Assembly: GCA_965243175.1 (NCBI GenBank)
Contig: OZ251532.1
Span: 4,340,001-4,404,000, forward strand
Source: VXYL01 sp965243175
Lineage (GTDB): Bacteria > Pseudomonadota > Gammaproteobacteria > Pseudomonadales > Azotimanducaceae
Length of the DNA stretch: 64,000 nt
Reading direction: 5' to 3'
A model generated the notes under the pieces. The model was given only the letters and a program-made list of their open reading frames with translations, was not told where the DNA came from and made no database searches. Positions 33,737 to 42,749 of the stretch are shown piece by piece. Numbering within the stretch: the first letter of the stretch is position 1; the number at the start of each line of letters is the position of its first letter. Position numbers and translations under genes: made by a program.

Positions 33737-34519
33737 TCACCGCAGCGTCCATTCTGGTGGGCGTTTCTCCGCGAAGGCGCGGGCGCCTTCCACGGCGTCC
33801 TCCGATGACCACACCGACTCGATGAGCATGGCGGCCATGCGGCGGGCGTAGTCCAAGGGCATCTCCAAGCCCAGATGGGCGAGTTTGCGGGTTGCGCGGA
33901 CAGCGAGCGGGGCGTTGGCGGCGATGGTTTCGGCCATCTCGATGGCGGTGTCCAGCAGTTGCTGACGTGGCACGACGCGGCTCACCAGGCCCATTCGCAG
34001 GGCTTCCTCGGCGTCCACCGGCTCGCCCGAGAGCAGCAGCCACATGGCGTTCGAGAGGCCCACGAGACGGGGCAGGTTGAAGGAGCCGCCCGGCGGGCAC
34101 AGCCCCACCTTCACTTCGGCTAGCGCCATGCGGGCGTTCTCCGAACAGATGCGGATGTCGCAGGTGAGCGCCTTTTCCAGCCCGCCACCGTAGGCGGCGC
34201 CGTTGATCGCGGCGATGGTGGGCTTGCCGTGGTCCGGCGCGATGCGCTCGAAGCGGGAGATGGGCGCGGTGGTCTGCGGTTCGGGGCGCGTCACGTTCGC
34301 TTCCTGCTCCGCCGCTTCCTTCAAGTCGCGGCCAGCGCAGAAGGCGCGGTCGCCGGCGCCGGTGTAGATGCCGAGCCATACGTCGTCGTCGCGGACGAAC
34401 TCCGCCTCGGCGTCGCGCAGTTCGGCGCTGAGTTCGCGCCCGAGGGCGTTCATGCGTTCCGGCCGGTTCAAGGTGATGACGGCGACGTGGCCGCGCTTTT
34501 CGTAGGTGACGTAGGGCAT
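33737..34519 (-). CDS. Enoyl-CoA hydratase/isomerase family protein
   Basis: 260 aa from ATG 34519. Crotonase fold: NRPERMNAL, the first oxyanion-hole segment DRAFCAGRDLKE, the second in INGAAYGGGLEKAL, and the LAEVKVGLCPPGG catalytic loop, where the Glu expected of true hydratases (first of the pair, after GGGLE) is present as Glu in GGGLEKA and the loop ends PPGG. C-terminal KLAHLGLEMPLDYARRM helices complete the trimer interface. The substrate is unknown. It is convergent with the acyl-CoA synthetase gene. Confidence 0.85.
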   Translation of the reverse strand: MPYVTYEKRGHVAVITLNRPERMNALGRELSAELRDAEAEFVRDDDVWLGIYTGAGDRAFCAGRDLKEAAEQEANVTRPEPQTTAPISRFERIAPDHGKPTIAAINGAAYGGGLEKALTCDIRICSENARMALAEVKVGLCPPGGSFNLPRLVGLSNAMWLLLSGEPVDAEEALRMGLVSRVVPRQQLLDTAIEMAETIAANAPLAVRATRKLAHLGLEMPLDYARRMAAMLIESVWSSEDAVEGARAFAEKRPPEWTLR

Positions 34520-34772
34520 TCCCGTTCCCCAAGTGGATGAACGCGCAGTCTCTCACGTCGAGTTCACGCATGGACGATTTCCTACAGACGTTTGAGACAT
34601 CTGCCGTATTTTTCGCCTCCGTCCGGTCGCAAAGTGGCGTCTTCGCTGACCAACGCATATGCCAGGACGCCGGCCATGCTTCGTCGACACCCACAACGCC
34701 GCAAGGCAGCAGGCCGGGTGCGTGCTAAATTCGTGGCCGTGCGCCCCCGCACGGTGGCCGAGGAGTGGAACC

Positions 34773-35624
34773 ATGACCGAAGCGATGCGAGACGCCTTCC
34801 GTTCGGCGAATCCGCCAGCGCTGGCCCGTGGGCGGGGGCCGGCAGGCGTCAACGGCGCGTCCTTGCGCTGGACGCCGGGCCCGGACGAACTGCGCCTGCC
34901 CTCGTGTGACGACGAGCCGATGCCTCAGAACACGCACCAGATGGCCGCCGCCGTGGGCTGCTTCGACGGTCTGCAGCGGCGCTGGGCCGGCCAGCGGGAC
35001 GTGTTCGTGGGTTTGGACCAGTTCATCCACCGCGACCCGGACTACCACCCGAAGAAGAACCCGTGCAAGCCGCCGATTGCGCCGGACGTGTACGTGGCGT
35101 TCGGGGTGGCGGACCGGCACCGGGGCTCCTACGTGCCGTGGGAGGAAGGCAAGCCGCCGGACTTCGTGCTGGAGGTGATGTCGCCGTCTAGCCGGAAGCA
35201 GGACGTGGACGAGAAGCCGGACATCTATGCGGAGATGGGCGTACGGGAGTTCTTCCTGTACGACCCGGAGGGCCGCTTGACGCCCCCGCTGTCGGGATTC
35301 GAGCTTTGCGACCGGAAGTACAGGCCGCTGCCGGATGAAGAGCTGCGCGATGGCGTGGTCGGCGTTCGCAGCAAGGTGCTCGAGCTGTGCCTGTGCCTCG
35401 TGCCACCCGGCCCGGAAACGATGGACCACGCTTTGCGCTTGTACGATCCGGCCACGGGCAAGCTCGTGCCCACCAGCCGCGAACTGGACAAGGACAACCA
35501 GCAGCTGGCGGAGGACAAGCGCCTGCTGGCCGAGGACAACCGCCAGCTGGCTGAGGGCAAGCGCCAATCGGACGCAAAGGTGGCGGAGCTGGAGGCGCTG
35601 GTCAAGAAGCTGCGCCGCGACTGA
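34773..35624 (+). CDS. Uma2-family protein (putative PD-(D/E)XK endonuclease), copy 1
   Basis: 283 aa from ATG 34773 with AGGAG upstream. Uma2/DUF820 fold: PPIAPDVYVAFGV supplies the Asp of the nuclease core and PDFVLEVMSPSSRKQDVDEKPDIYAEMGVREFFLYDP the Glu-x-x-Ser and Lys, with the usual ExxS..K..YxxxGVxEYW-like pattern. A C-terminal coiled coil of repeated QLAEDKRLLAEDNRQLAEGKRQ units ends in LEALVKKLRRD. Uma2 proteins are widely multiplied in cyanobacteria and other phyla, and their cellular role is unresolved. A diverged tandem copy follows. Confidence 0.8.
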   Translation: MTEAMRDAFRSANPPALARGRGPAGVNGASLRWTPGPDELRLPSCDDEPMPQNTHQMAAAVGCFDGLQRRWAGQRDVFVGLDQFIHRDPDYHPKKNPCKPPIAPDVYVAFGVADRHRGSYVPWEEGKPPDFVLEVMSPSSRKQDVDEKPDIYAEMGVREFFLYDPEGRLTPPLSGFELCDRKYRPLPDEELRDGVVGVRSKVLELCLCLVPPGPETMDHALRLYDPATGKLVPTSRELDKDNQQLAEDKRLLAEDNRQLAEGKRQSDAKVAELEALVKKLRRD

Positions 35625-35794
35625 GAGCTTCGAGTCCAACGTTCGCCCTGTTCTTCACCTCTGAACCAGGGCGCCGGCGCACTCTCATCGACACGCACAA
35701 CGCCGCAGGTCGGCGCACAGCGAGCCATGCTACAGTCGCGGTCGTTTCCGAAGCAGGCACGGTCGCTCGCACGGCGGCCGATGGAGTGGAACCC

Positions 35795-36643
35795 ATGACC
35801 GAAGCGATGCGCACCCCTTCTCGTTCGGCGGACTCGCCGGCAGCCTGCGCACGGAGACCGGGCGGCGTCGACCGCGCACCCTTGCGCTGGACGCCTGGCC
35901 CGGATGAACTGCGCCTGCCCTCGGACGACGACGAACCGACGCCCAAGACCACGCGCCAGTCGGTCACCATCTTCTACTGCTTCGACTGCTTGCGCAGCCA
36001 CTGGCGTGGCCAGCGCGACGTGTTCGTGGGAGCGGACCAGTTCATCCACCGAGTCCCTGACTACGACCCGAAGACGAACCCGGACAAGCCGCCGATTGCG
36101 CCGGACGTGTACGTGGCGTTCGGAGTGGCGAACCGGCACCGCGGCTCCTACGTGCCGTGGGAGGAAGGCAAAGTGCCGGACTTCGTGATGGAGGTGGCGG
36201 CGCCGTGGAGCCGGAGACAGGACGCCGAGGAAAAACCGGGCATCTACGCGGAGATGGGCGTGCCGGAGTTCTTCCTGTACGACCCGGACGACTGCCTGGA
36301 TCCGCCCTTGTCGGGCTTCGAGCTCTGCGACGGGAAGTACAAGCCGCTGCCCAAGGAGGAGTTGCGGAAAGGCATAGTCGGCGTTCGCAGCAAGGTGCTC
36401 GAACTATGCCTTTGCCTCGTGCCGCTAGGGCCGGAACCGATGGACGTCACACTGCGGTTGTACGACCCCGCCACAGACGAGTTCATGCCCACCAACTTGG
36501 AACTGGCCAAGCTCGAGCAACAAGCGGAGGCAGAGACGGCGGCGCTGGAAGCAGAGACGGCAAAGATGGAGTCCGAGGCCGCGGAGGCGGAAGCAAAGGT
36601 GGCGGAGCTGGAGGCGCTGGTCGAGAAGCTGCGGCGCGATTGA
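35795..36643 (+). CDS. Uma2-family protein, copy 2
   Basis: 282 aa from ATG 35795 (GTG 35786 would add three residues). It aligns along its whole length with the preceding gene: same RWTPGPDELRLPS opening, PPIAPDVYVAFGVANRHRGSYVPWEEGK and YAEMGVPEFFLYDP. Differences to note: LEVMSPSS becomes MEVAAPWS, so the Ser after the core Glu is kept at only one position, and the coiled coil has changed from QLAED units to AETAALEAETAKMESEAAEAEAKV. The last residues (AKVAELEALVEKLRRD) are again shared. It is probably a recent duplicate that is diverging. Confidence 0.8.
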   Translation: MTEAMRTPSRSADSPAACARRPGGVDRAPLRWTPGPDELRLPSDDDEPTPKTTRQSVTIFYCFDCLRSHWRGQRDVFVGADQFIHRVPDYDPKTNPDKPPIAPDVYVAFGVANRHRGSYVPWEEGKVPDFVMEVAAPWSRRQDAEEKPGIYAEMGVPEFFLYDPDDCLDPPLSGFELCDGKYKPLPKEELRKGIVGVRSKVLELCLCLVPLGPEPMDVTLRLYDPATDEFMPTNLELAKLEQQAEAETAALEAETAKMESEAAEAEAKVAELEALVEKLRRD

Positions 36644-36682
36644 TCGCGACGGCACCTGCGGCCTCGCCGCTCAAGGCGAAGG

Positions 36683-37885
36683 TCAGAGCTCCAGCAGAAC
36701 TCGCGCCGGATCTTCGATCAGTTCCTTGACCGTGACCAGGAAGCGGACGGCTTCGCGGCCGTCGATGAGGCGGTGGTCGTAGGAGAGCGCCAGATACATC
36801 ATCGGGCGCACCACCACTTCGCCCTCTTCCACCACCGGGCGCTGTTCGATCTTGTGCATGCCGAGAATGCCCGTTTGCGGGGGATTGAGGATCGGCGTCG
36901 AGAGCAGCGAGCCGAAGATGCCGCCGTTGGAGATGGTGAAGGTGCCGCCCTGCATGTCTTCCAGCGCCAGCTTGCCGTCGCGGGCGCGGCTGCCGTATTC
37001 GACGATGGCGTCCTCGATCTGGTGCAGGCCGAGCGCGTCCGCGTCGCGCACCACCGGCACGACGAGGCCGCGGTCGGTGCTCACCGCGACGCCGATGTCG
37101 TAGTAGCCGTGGTAGACGACGTCGTTGCCGTCGATGCTGGCGTTGACCGACGGGAAGCGCTTCAACGCCTCCACGCAGGCGCGCACGAAGAAGCTCATGA
37201 AGCCGAGCTTGGTGCCGTTGTGGCGGGCCTGGAACTCCTCGCCGTAGCGGCGCCGCATGGTCATCACCGGCTGCATGTTCACTTCGTTGAACGTGGTGAG
37301 CATGGCTGCGGTCTGCTGCGCCTCCACCAAGCGCTTGGCGATGCTCGCCCGCAGCCGCGTCATCGGCACGCGGCGTTCGACCCGCTCCGCGGCGTCCGCT
37401 TCCGGCAACCGTTCCGGTGCCGGGGCGGTCGCTTCGCCCTCCCCCGCCTCGGCGACCGGTTCCGTGCCGGCCCTGGCGCGCAGCACGTCCTCCTTGGTGA
37501 CGCGCCCGCCCTTTCCGGTGCCTGAAAGCGCGGCGACGTCGATGTTCGATTCGGCGGCGAGCTTGCGGGCGGCTGGCGAGGTTTGCGCACCGGCGCTCTC
37601 CACGGCTGGCGCGGCTTCGGCGGGCGCTCCATCCGCTGGCGCGGCCGCGGCTTCCGTCAGGCGCCCGAGCAAGTCCTCGGACTCCACCACCTCGCCTTCC
37701 GCCTTCAGAATCTCGGCGAGCACCCCATCCTCGGGCGCGAAGATCTCGATCACGACCTTGTCCGTCTCGATGTCCACGAGCACGTCGTCGCGGCGCACCG
37801 CGTCGCCGATGGACTTGTGCCAGACGGCCACCGTCCCTTCGGAGATCGATTCGGAAAACGTCGGCGTCTTGATCTCTACGCTCAC
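36683..37885 (-). CDS. sucB: Dihydrolipoyllysine succinyltransferase (E2 of 2-oxoglutarate dehydrogenase)
   Basis: 400 aa. An N-terminal lipoyl domain has the lipoylated Lys in ETDKV (residue 43). An Ala/Pro/Glu linker is followed by the E1/E3-binding domain (about 105-140, PAARKLAAESNIDVAALSGTGKGGRVTKEDVL-like) and a second linker. The catalytic domain contains MTRLRASIAKRL, TFNEVNM and the active site SYDHRLIDGREA. Cytoplasmic TCA-cycle enzyme. It follows sucA by 27 bases; no lpd (E3) gene is adjacent, so E3 is encoded elsewhere. Confidence 0.95.
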   Translation of the reverse strand: MSVEIKTPTFSESISEGTVAVWHKSIGDAVRRDDVLVDIETDKVVIEIFAPEDGVLAEILKAEGEVVESEDLLGRLTEAAAAPADGAPAEAAPAVESAGAQTSPAARKLAAESNIDVAALSGTGKGGRVTKEDVLRARAGTEPVAEAGEGEATAPAPERLPEADAAERVERRVPMTRLRASIAKRLVEAQQTAAMLTTFNEVNMQPVMTMRRRYGEEFQARHNGTKLGFMSFFVRACVEALKRFPSVNASIDGNDVVYHGYYDIGVAVSTDRGLVVPVVRDADALGLHQIEDAIVEYGSRARDGKLALEDMQGGTFTISNGGIFGSLLSTPILNPPQTGILGMHKIEQRPVVEEGEVVVRPMMYLALSYDHRLIDGREAVRFLVTVKELIEDPARVLLEL

Positions 37886-37912
37886 CCTAGGCTCCTATCC
37901 GAGACGGCCCGT

Positions 37913-40789
37913 TCAGCCGCCTGCTTCGCTGTCCGAAGGCGCGTCGCCTTCCGGGCCGAAAAGCGCGTCGCGCACGAGTCGTCGCTGCCGTCGCGCATGG
38001 AGCGCGGCGTAGCCGCCAGCCGGCGCCGCGAAAGCCTCGCGCCCTGCGTAGGCCAGGCGCAAGGCGGCGTCGTGCCGCGCCAGCACGGCGTGCATGTGGT
38101 GCTGGCTGGAATACCACGCGCCCTGGTTCATCGGTTCCTCCTGGCACCAGACCGCGGCGGCGAGCTTGCGGTACGGCGCGAGGACGGCGCCAAGCTCCTC
38201 TTCCGGGAACGAATAGAGCTGCTCCAAGCGCACCAGCGCCACGTTCTCCAGCCCCGCTTCGCGCCGCGCCTGAAGCAGGTCGTAGTAGACCTTGCCGCTG
38301 CACATCACCAGGCGGTCGACGCCGGCCGGGTCCAGTTCGTCCACTTCGCCGAGCACCGGCCTAAACCCGCCGTCGGCCAATTCTTCCAAGGTGGAGACGG
38401 CGAGCTTGTGGCGCAGCAGGCTCTTCGGCGTCAACGCCACCAGCGGGCGACGCACCGGGCGCACCATCTGGCGGCGCAGCAGGTGGAAGACCTGCGCCGG
38501 GGTGGTCGGCACGCAGACCTGGATGTTCTGCTCGGCGCACAGCTGCAGATAGCGCTCCAAGCGCGCCGAGGAGTGTTCCGGCCCCTGCCCCTCGTAGCCG
38601 TGGGGCAGCAGCATCACGAGGCCGCAGAGCCGCGCCCATTTCGTCTCGCCGCTCACCAGGAACTGGTCGATGACCACCTGGGCGCCGTTGGCGAAATCGC
38701 CGAACTGCGCCTCCCAGACGACCAGCGTGCGCGGCGAGGTGGAGGCGTAGCCGTACTCGAACGCGAGCACCGCTTCTTCGGAGAGCAGCGAGTCGTAGAT
38801 GTCGAACGTGGTCTCCGCCGAGAGCTTGTTGAGCGGCACGATGCGCTTGCCGTCCTGCTGGTTGTAGAGCGACGCATGGCGGTGCGAGAAGGTGCCGACG
38901 CCCACGTCCTGGCCGGTGAGGCGCACGTCGTAGCCTTCGTCGAGCAGCGTCGCGTAGGCGAGGGTCTCCGCGTAGCCCCAGTTCACCGGCGCTTCGCCGT
39001 TGGTCATGAGGCGCCGGTCGTCGAGCACCTTGCGCACTTGGCGGTGCAGCGGGAAGTCGTCCGGCACCGCGTTGGCGCGTTCGGCAAGTTCGCGCAGCCG
39101 CGGCAACGGCACGCGGGTGTCCGCCGAAGCCGGCGCGGAATCGCCGAGGTAGGGCCGCCAGTCCACGAACAGCGACGTGTCCGGCTCGTTGACGAGGGAC
39201 AGCGCCATGCGGTCGCCGGTGTCGAGGGCGTAGCGGTAGAGGCCCACCAGCGCCTCGGCCTCTTCCGCCGGCACGGCGCCTTCGGCGACCAGCCGATCCG
39301 AGTAGACGCTGCGCGTGGACGGATGCTTGGCGACGGCCCGGTACATCAGCGGCTGGGTCTTCGTCGGGTCTTCGGCTTCGTTGTGGCCGCGCCGCCGATA
39401 GCACACGAGGTCGATGACGACGTCCTTCCTGAAGCGCATCCGGTAGTCCACTGCAAGCTGCGTGGCGAAGACGCAGGCTTCCGGGTCGTCGCCGTTGACG
39501 TGCAGGATGGGCGCCTGCACGAGCTTGGCGATCTCCGAGCAGTATTCGGTGGAGCGGGCGTCTTCGACGCGGTGGGTGGTGAAGCCGATCTGGTTGTTGA
39601 CGATGAGGTGTATCGTTCCGCCCACCCTGAAGCCGCGCGTCTGCGACATTTGCAGGGTCTCCATCACCACGCCCTGGCCAGCGAAGGCGGCATCGCCGTG
39701 CAGGATGAGCGGCACCACCTTGTCGCCTTCGTAGTCGCGGCGTCGATCCTGGCGGGCGCGCACCGAGCCGGCCACCACCGGGGCGACGATTTCCAAGTGC
39801 GACGGGTTGAACGCCAGCGCGAGGTGCATCTCGCCGCCGGGCGTCATCACGTTGGACGAAAAGCCCTGGTGGTACTTCACGTCGCCGTTGCGGTCGGTCT
39901 CGGGCATCACGCCCTCGAACTCGTCGAACAGGTCTTTGGGATCCTTGCCGAGAATGTTCACCAGCACGTTCAGCCGACCGCGATGCGCCATGCCGATCAC
40001 GGTCTCGACGCAACCCTTCTCGCCGAGGCGTTGCAGCGCTTCGTGCAGCATGCAGATCAACGATTCCGCGCCTTCGAGGCCGAAGCGCTTGGTACCGGGG
40101 AAGCGCGCGTGCAGGTGTCGTTCCAAGCCCTCGGCTGCGCTCAGGCGATCGAGGATGTTGAACCGCGCCTCGGAGGAAAGGGCCGGCGCGCCGTGCGCGG
40201 ATTCGAGGCGTTCGCGCACCCAAAGCTGCTCCTCGGCGTCGGTGATGTGCATGTACTCGGCGCCGAGGGTGCCGCAGTAGACGCGCTCCAAGGCCGCCAC
40301 GATGTCGCGCAGCGGTGCGCGCGGGGCGGCCTGCTCGAAGAACTGCGCCGAGCCGGTGTCGAACACGGTGTCCAGGTCCGCGTCCGTGAGGCGGTGGTAG
40401 CCCAGTTCCAGTTCCGGCACCGGGGCGCGTTCCCAGAGGCCGAGCGGGTCGAGCCTCGCCCGGCGATGGCCACGGTGGCGGTAGGCGCTGATGAGTTCGA
40501 GAACGCGGATCTGCGCCCGTTCGTGCGCCGACGACACATCCGCCGCCACCCGCTCCGGACGCGCCTTGAGGCGGTTGCGCCCCAGCCGCTCGAAGTGCCG
40601 CACCACGCGGCTGTGGGGCATGTCCGGCGCGTCGTCGCCTTCGCTCGGCAGGCTGTCGAAGTAGCGGCGCCACTCCTCGGGGACGTCCGTGGCGTCTTCC
40701 AGATACGCCTCGAAGAGCGCCTCCACGTAGGCGTTGCCGGCGGAGAGGTGGGAGCCGGCGCGCAAGCGGGTCAAGTGCGTTGAATCCAT
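37913..40789 (-). CDS. sucA: 2-Oxoglutarate dehydrogenase E1 component
   Basis: 958 aa, normal for SucA. Thiamine-diphosphate enzyme that decarboxylates 2-oxoglutarate and succinylates E2. Visible are the N-terminal AGNAYVEALFEAYLEDATDVPEEWRRYF E2-binding helix, the active-site HRGRLNVLVNI, the ThDP/Mg region HGDAAFAGQGVVMETLQMS with NNQIGFTT, RRRGHNEAEDP, and the C-terminal VWCQEEPMNQGAW. First gene of sucA-sucB. A TATGAT at 40836-40831 (minus strand) may be its -10 element. Confidence 0.95.
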   Translation of the reverse strand: MDSTHLTRLRAGSHLSAGNAYVEALFEAYLEDATDVPEEWRRYFDSLPSEGDDAPDMPHSRVVRHFERLGRNRLKARPERVAADVSSAHERAQIRVLELISAYRHRGHRRARLDPLGLWERAPVPELELGYHRLTDADLDTVFDTGSAQFFEQAAPRAPLRDIVAALERVYCGTLGAEYMHITDAEEQLWVRERLESAHGAPALSSEARFNILDRLSAAEGLERHLHARFPGTKRFGLEGAESLICMLHEALQRLGEKGCVETVIGMAHRGRLNVLVNILGKDPKDLFDEFEGVMPETDRNGDVKYHQGFSSNVMTPGGEMHLALAFNPSHLEIVAPVVAGSVRARQDRRRDYEGDKVVPLILHGDAAFAGQGVVMETLQMSQTRGFRVGGTIHLIVNNQIGFTTHRVEDARSTEYCSEIAKLVQAPILHVNGDDPEACVFATQLAVDYRMRFRKDVVIDLVCYRRRGHNEAEDPTKTQPLMYRAVAKHPSTRSVYSDRLVAEGAVPAEEAEALVGLYRYALDTGDRMALSLVNEPDTSLFVDWRPYLGDSAPASADTRVPLPRLRELAERANAVPDDFPLHRQVRKVLDDRRLMTNGEAPVNWGYAETLAYATLLDEGYDVRLTGQDVGVGTFSHRHASLYNQQDGKRIVPLNKLSAETTFDIYDSLLSEEAVLAFEYGYASTSPRTLVVWEAQFGDFANGAQVVIDQFLVSGETKWARLCGLVMLLPHGYEGQGPEHSSARLERYLQLCAEQNIQVCVPTTPAQVFHLLRRQMVRPVRRPLVALTPKSLLRHKLAVSTLEELADGGFRPVLGEVDELDPAGVDRLVMCSGKVYYDLLQARREAGLENVALVRLEQLYSFPEEELGAVLAPYRKLAAAVWCQEEPMNQGAWYSSQHHMHAVLARHDAALRLAYAGREAFAAPAGGYAALHARRQRRLVRDALFGPEGDAPSDSEAGG

Positions 40790-40915
40790 CCCCCTCTCGC
40801 GCTCAAGGCCGCCCCAGACGTTCGCCGCGCATCATAGCACCGTTGGCCGGCAAGTCGCGTTCGACGGCTTCGGTTCGCTCCACTTCGCGAATCCGGCAGC
40901 GGACGGCAGCCGTCA

Positions 40916-40943
40916 TATACTCGTTGAACCCAAGTTCGCGGAG
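40916..40943 (+). promoter_or_regulatory. Candidate -10 element and ribosome-binding site of the RidA-fusion gene
   Basis: TATACT at 40916-40921 and GGAG at 40940-40943. The GGAG stands 6 bases before an in-frame ATC (40950) where family alignment places the protein start. A convincing -35 element is not seen. Confidence 0.35.
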
Positions 40944-41000
40944 CCGACCATCGCCATCAAGGAGCGGCTGACTGAACTCGGCCTCGAGCTGCCGCCGCCG

Positions 41001-42653
41001 ATGCGTCTGGCGAACCAGCGCTTCGAGACGGTGCGGGTCTCGGGAAGTCGCGTCTGCCTGGCCGGGCACTTGCCCATCGACCAAGGCGGCACCGTGGCCG
41101 GGCCGCTGGGCAAGGTCGGGGCCGACGTGGACGTGGACGCCGCGTACCAGTCCGCCCGTCAAGTCGCGCTGGCCATGATCGCAAGCCTCGATGCCGCTGG
41201 CATCGATCTGGATCGCGTGGCGTGGCGCAAGGCGTTCGGCATGGTCAACGCCGCGCCTGGCTTCGACGCCTTGCCGGCCGTCGTCAACGGCTTCTCGGAT
41301 GTTCTGCTGGAGGTCTTCGGCGAGCGCGGACGCCATTCGCGCTCCGCCGTTGGCGTTGCGGAACTGCCCTTCGGCGCTCCAGTCGAGGTGGAAGCCGAGA
41401 TCGAGCTGTTGCCGGCGAGCGGCACGGAAGAAGCGACGCGGCTGCCGGACTTCCAATCGCTGCCTGCGACCGCCAAGGATCTCGGCCTGCGCGGCGCCGA
41501 CTACGTAGGCTTCGGGCCGCTGTCGATTCCCGCGGAGGCGTTGGTGCGGTCGATTCGCACGCTCTCCAGATTCTTCTGGGTCTCCATCGCCGGCACGGTG
41601 GTGGCGATCTTCCTCGCCTCGCTCGCCAACCTCCTCGGCCACGTCGGCGGTTCCGTGCCGTTCGGCGAGTACAGCATTCCGCTCTCCGTGCTGCCCACCG
41701 CCTGCCTGTGCTTCGCGATGTTCATGTTCTGGCTGACCGCGAGCCGTTTGCGAATGTTGGACGCGGCGCTGAGCGACGACGACCTGACCGCGACCATGGC
41801 GCGCGACATCTTTCGCCTCGACCCGCCGGTGCTGGACGTCTTCGACGCCGGCAATCTGCGCCAGTTCGCGCTGCTGTCCGGGTTCTCCGTGCTGCTGTGG
41901 AACTGGAGCCTGTTCTTCGGCATCAGCACCGGATTGACCTTCTCCGCGACCATCGTGCAAGGTGCCGCGGTGTCCGTGAACGAGACGCCGGCGTTCACCA
42001 TGTACGGACTGTTCGCCCTTGGCGTCGGCGCGTACGGCGTCGCCAGCGTCGCGCGGCCTCTGCGGCGGATCCTCGAGCGGCTGCACGGCGGTCGTCTGAA
42101 GATCGGCCTGGTGCGGATCGTCGTCGCTGGCTTGTTGTTCGTCGGCGGCATCCTGGCGACCAGCCCCGATCTGCCACGCGTGATGTTCTACGAAGACGAC
42201 TGGCAGCCGCTGCCGCCGAGCCGCGCCAACGCGCTGAACGGCGAGACGCTGCTGTTGGAAGGGGGAAGGATCGTCGTGCTGGCCGGCATCGACGCGCTGC
42301 GTCCGGGGCAGACGTGCTTCGACGCCGGCGGCGTCGCCTACCCTTGCGGCGCCGAGGCGACGACGTTCCTGCAATCGCTGGTGCAGGACGATCTGGTGGC
42401 CTGCTTCCTCACGTACCCGGACCTCGTTGGTTGCGCGATCGTCGCGGAAGGGGCGCCGCGGCCGAGGCTGCGGGACGTGTACAGCCGCCGCGGGCTTGCC
42501 CCGATGATGGTGAGCGCTGGCCTGGCCTTCGCGGAGGGCGACGGCGCCGAGCTGCTCGGCGAACTGCAAGACGAAGCGCAGCGCCGTCGAGCGGGCGCTT
42601 GGCGCGGGTCTTTCGAGCCGCCACGCCGCTGGGCCGCGCGACAGGGACGATAG
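41001..42653 (+). CDS. RidA-like domain fused to a membrane domain and a C-terminal thermonuclease-like domain
   Basis: 550 aa from the first standard start, ATG 41001, but homology begins earlier: residues encoded from 40950 (IAIKERLTELGLELPPP) match the N-terminus of RidA/YjgH-type proteins, with only ATC available as initiator. The RidA part runs to about residue 140 (VCLAGHLPIDQGG; FGMVNAAPGF; SRSAVGVAELPFGAPVEVEAEIEL). Four hydrophobic helices follow (about 190-215, 230-250, 290-310, 330-350, plus one near 375). The last 170 residues resemble a staphylococcal-nuclease fold: LEGGRIVVLAGIDAL, EATTFLQSLV, MVSAGLAFA, EAQRRRAGAW. RidA proteins hydrolyse reactive enamines or imines; this combination is not one I know. 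The frame is continuous, so fusion is real unless sequence errors intervene. Confidence 0.75.
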   Translation: MRLANQRFETVRVSGSRVCLAGHLPIDQGGTVAGPLGKVGADVDVDAAYQSARQVALAMIASLDAAGIDLDRVAWRKAFGMVNAAPGFDALPAVVNGFSDVLLEVFGERGRHSRSAVGVAELPFGAPVEVEAEIELLPASGTEEATRLPDFQSLPATAKDLGLRGADYVGFGPLSIPAEALVRSIRTLSRFFWVSIAGTVVAIFLASLANLLGHVGGSVPFGEYSIPLSVLPTACLCFAMFMFWLTASRLRMLDAALSDDDLTATMARDIFRLDPPVLDVFDAGNLRQFALLSGFSVLLWNWSLFFGISTGLTFSATIVQGAAVSVNETPAFTMYGLFALGVGAYGVASVARPLRRILERLHGGRLKIGLVRIVVAGLLFVGGILATSPDLPRVMFYEDDWQPLPPSRANALNGETLLLEGGRIVVLAGIDALRPGQTCFDAGGVAYPCGAEATTFLQSLVQDDLVACFLTYPDLVGCAIVAEGAPRPRLRDVYSRRGLAPMMVSAGLAFAEGDGAELLGELQDEAQRRRAGAWRGSFEPPRRWAARQGR

Positions 42654-42749
42654 CTGCAGGGTTCCCGTGCCGCTGGTCGGAATGCGCGGACGAGCCCGGT
42701 CGGCCGCCGCGATCCGATGCCCGCCCGAACGACGCGGCAGGCGGTCGCC

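Larger units (their letters stand above)
34680..36643 (+). repeat. Tandem gene duplication including upstream DNA
   Basis: The two Uma2 genes and about 90 bases upstream of each are related: both leaders contain CGACAC-CACAACGCCGCA-type sequence and a GGAGTGGAACC(C)ATGACCGAAGCGATGCG start region. The duplicated unit is about 1.0 kb, head to tail. Confidence 0.75.

Noticed and set aside
31099..33825. 908-codon plus-strand frame over the acyl-CoA synthetase
   Set aside because: Out of phase with the clear synthetase frame; Arg/Gly-rich shadow.
37583..40783. 1,066-codon plus-strand frame
   Set aside because: Antisense shadow of sucA and the start of sucB; product is His/Val/Arg-rich with no motif.
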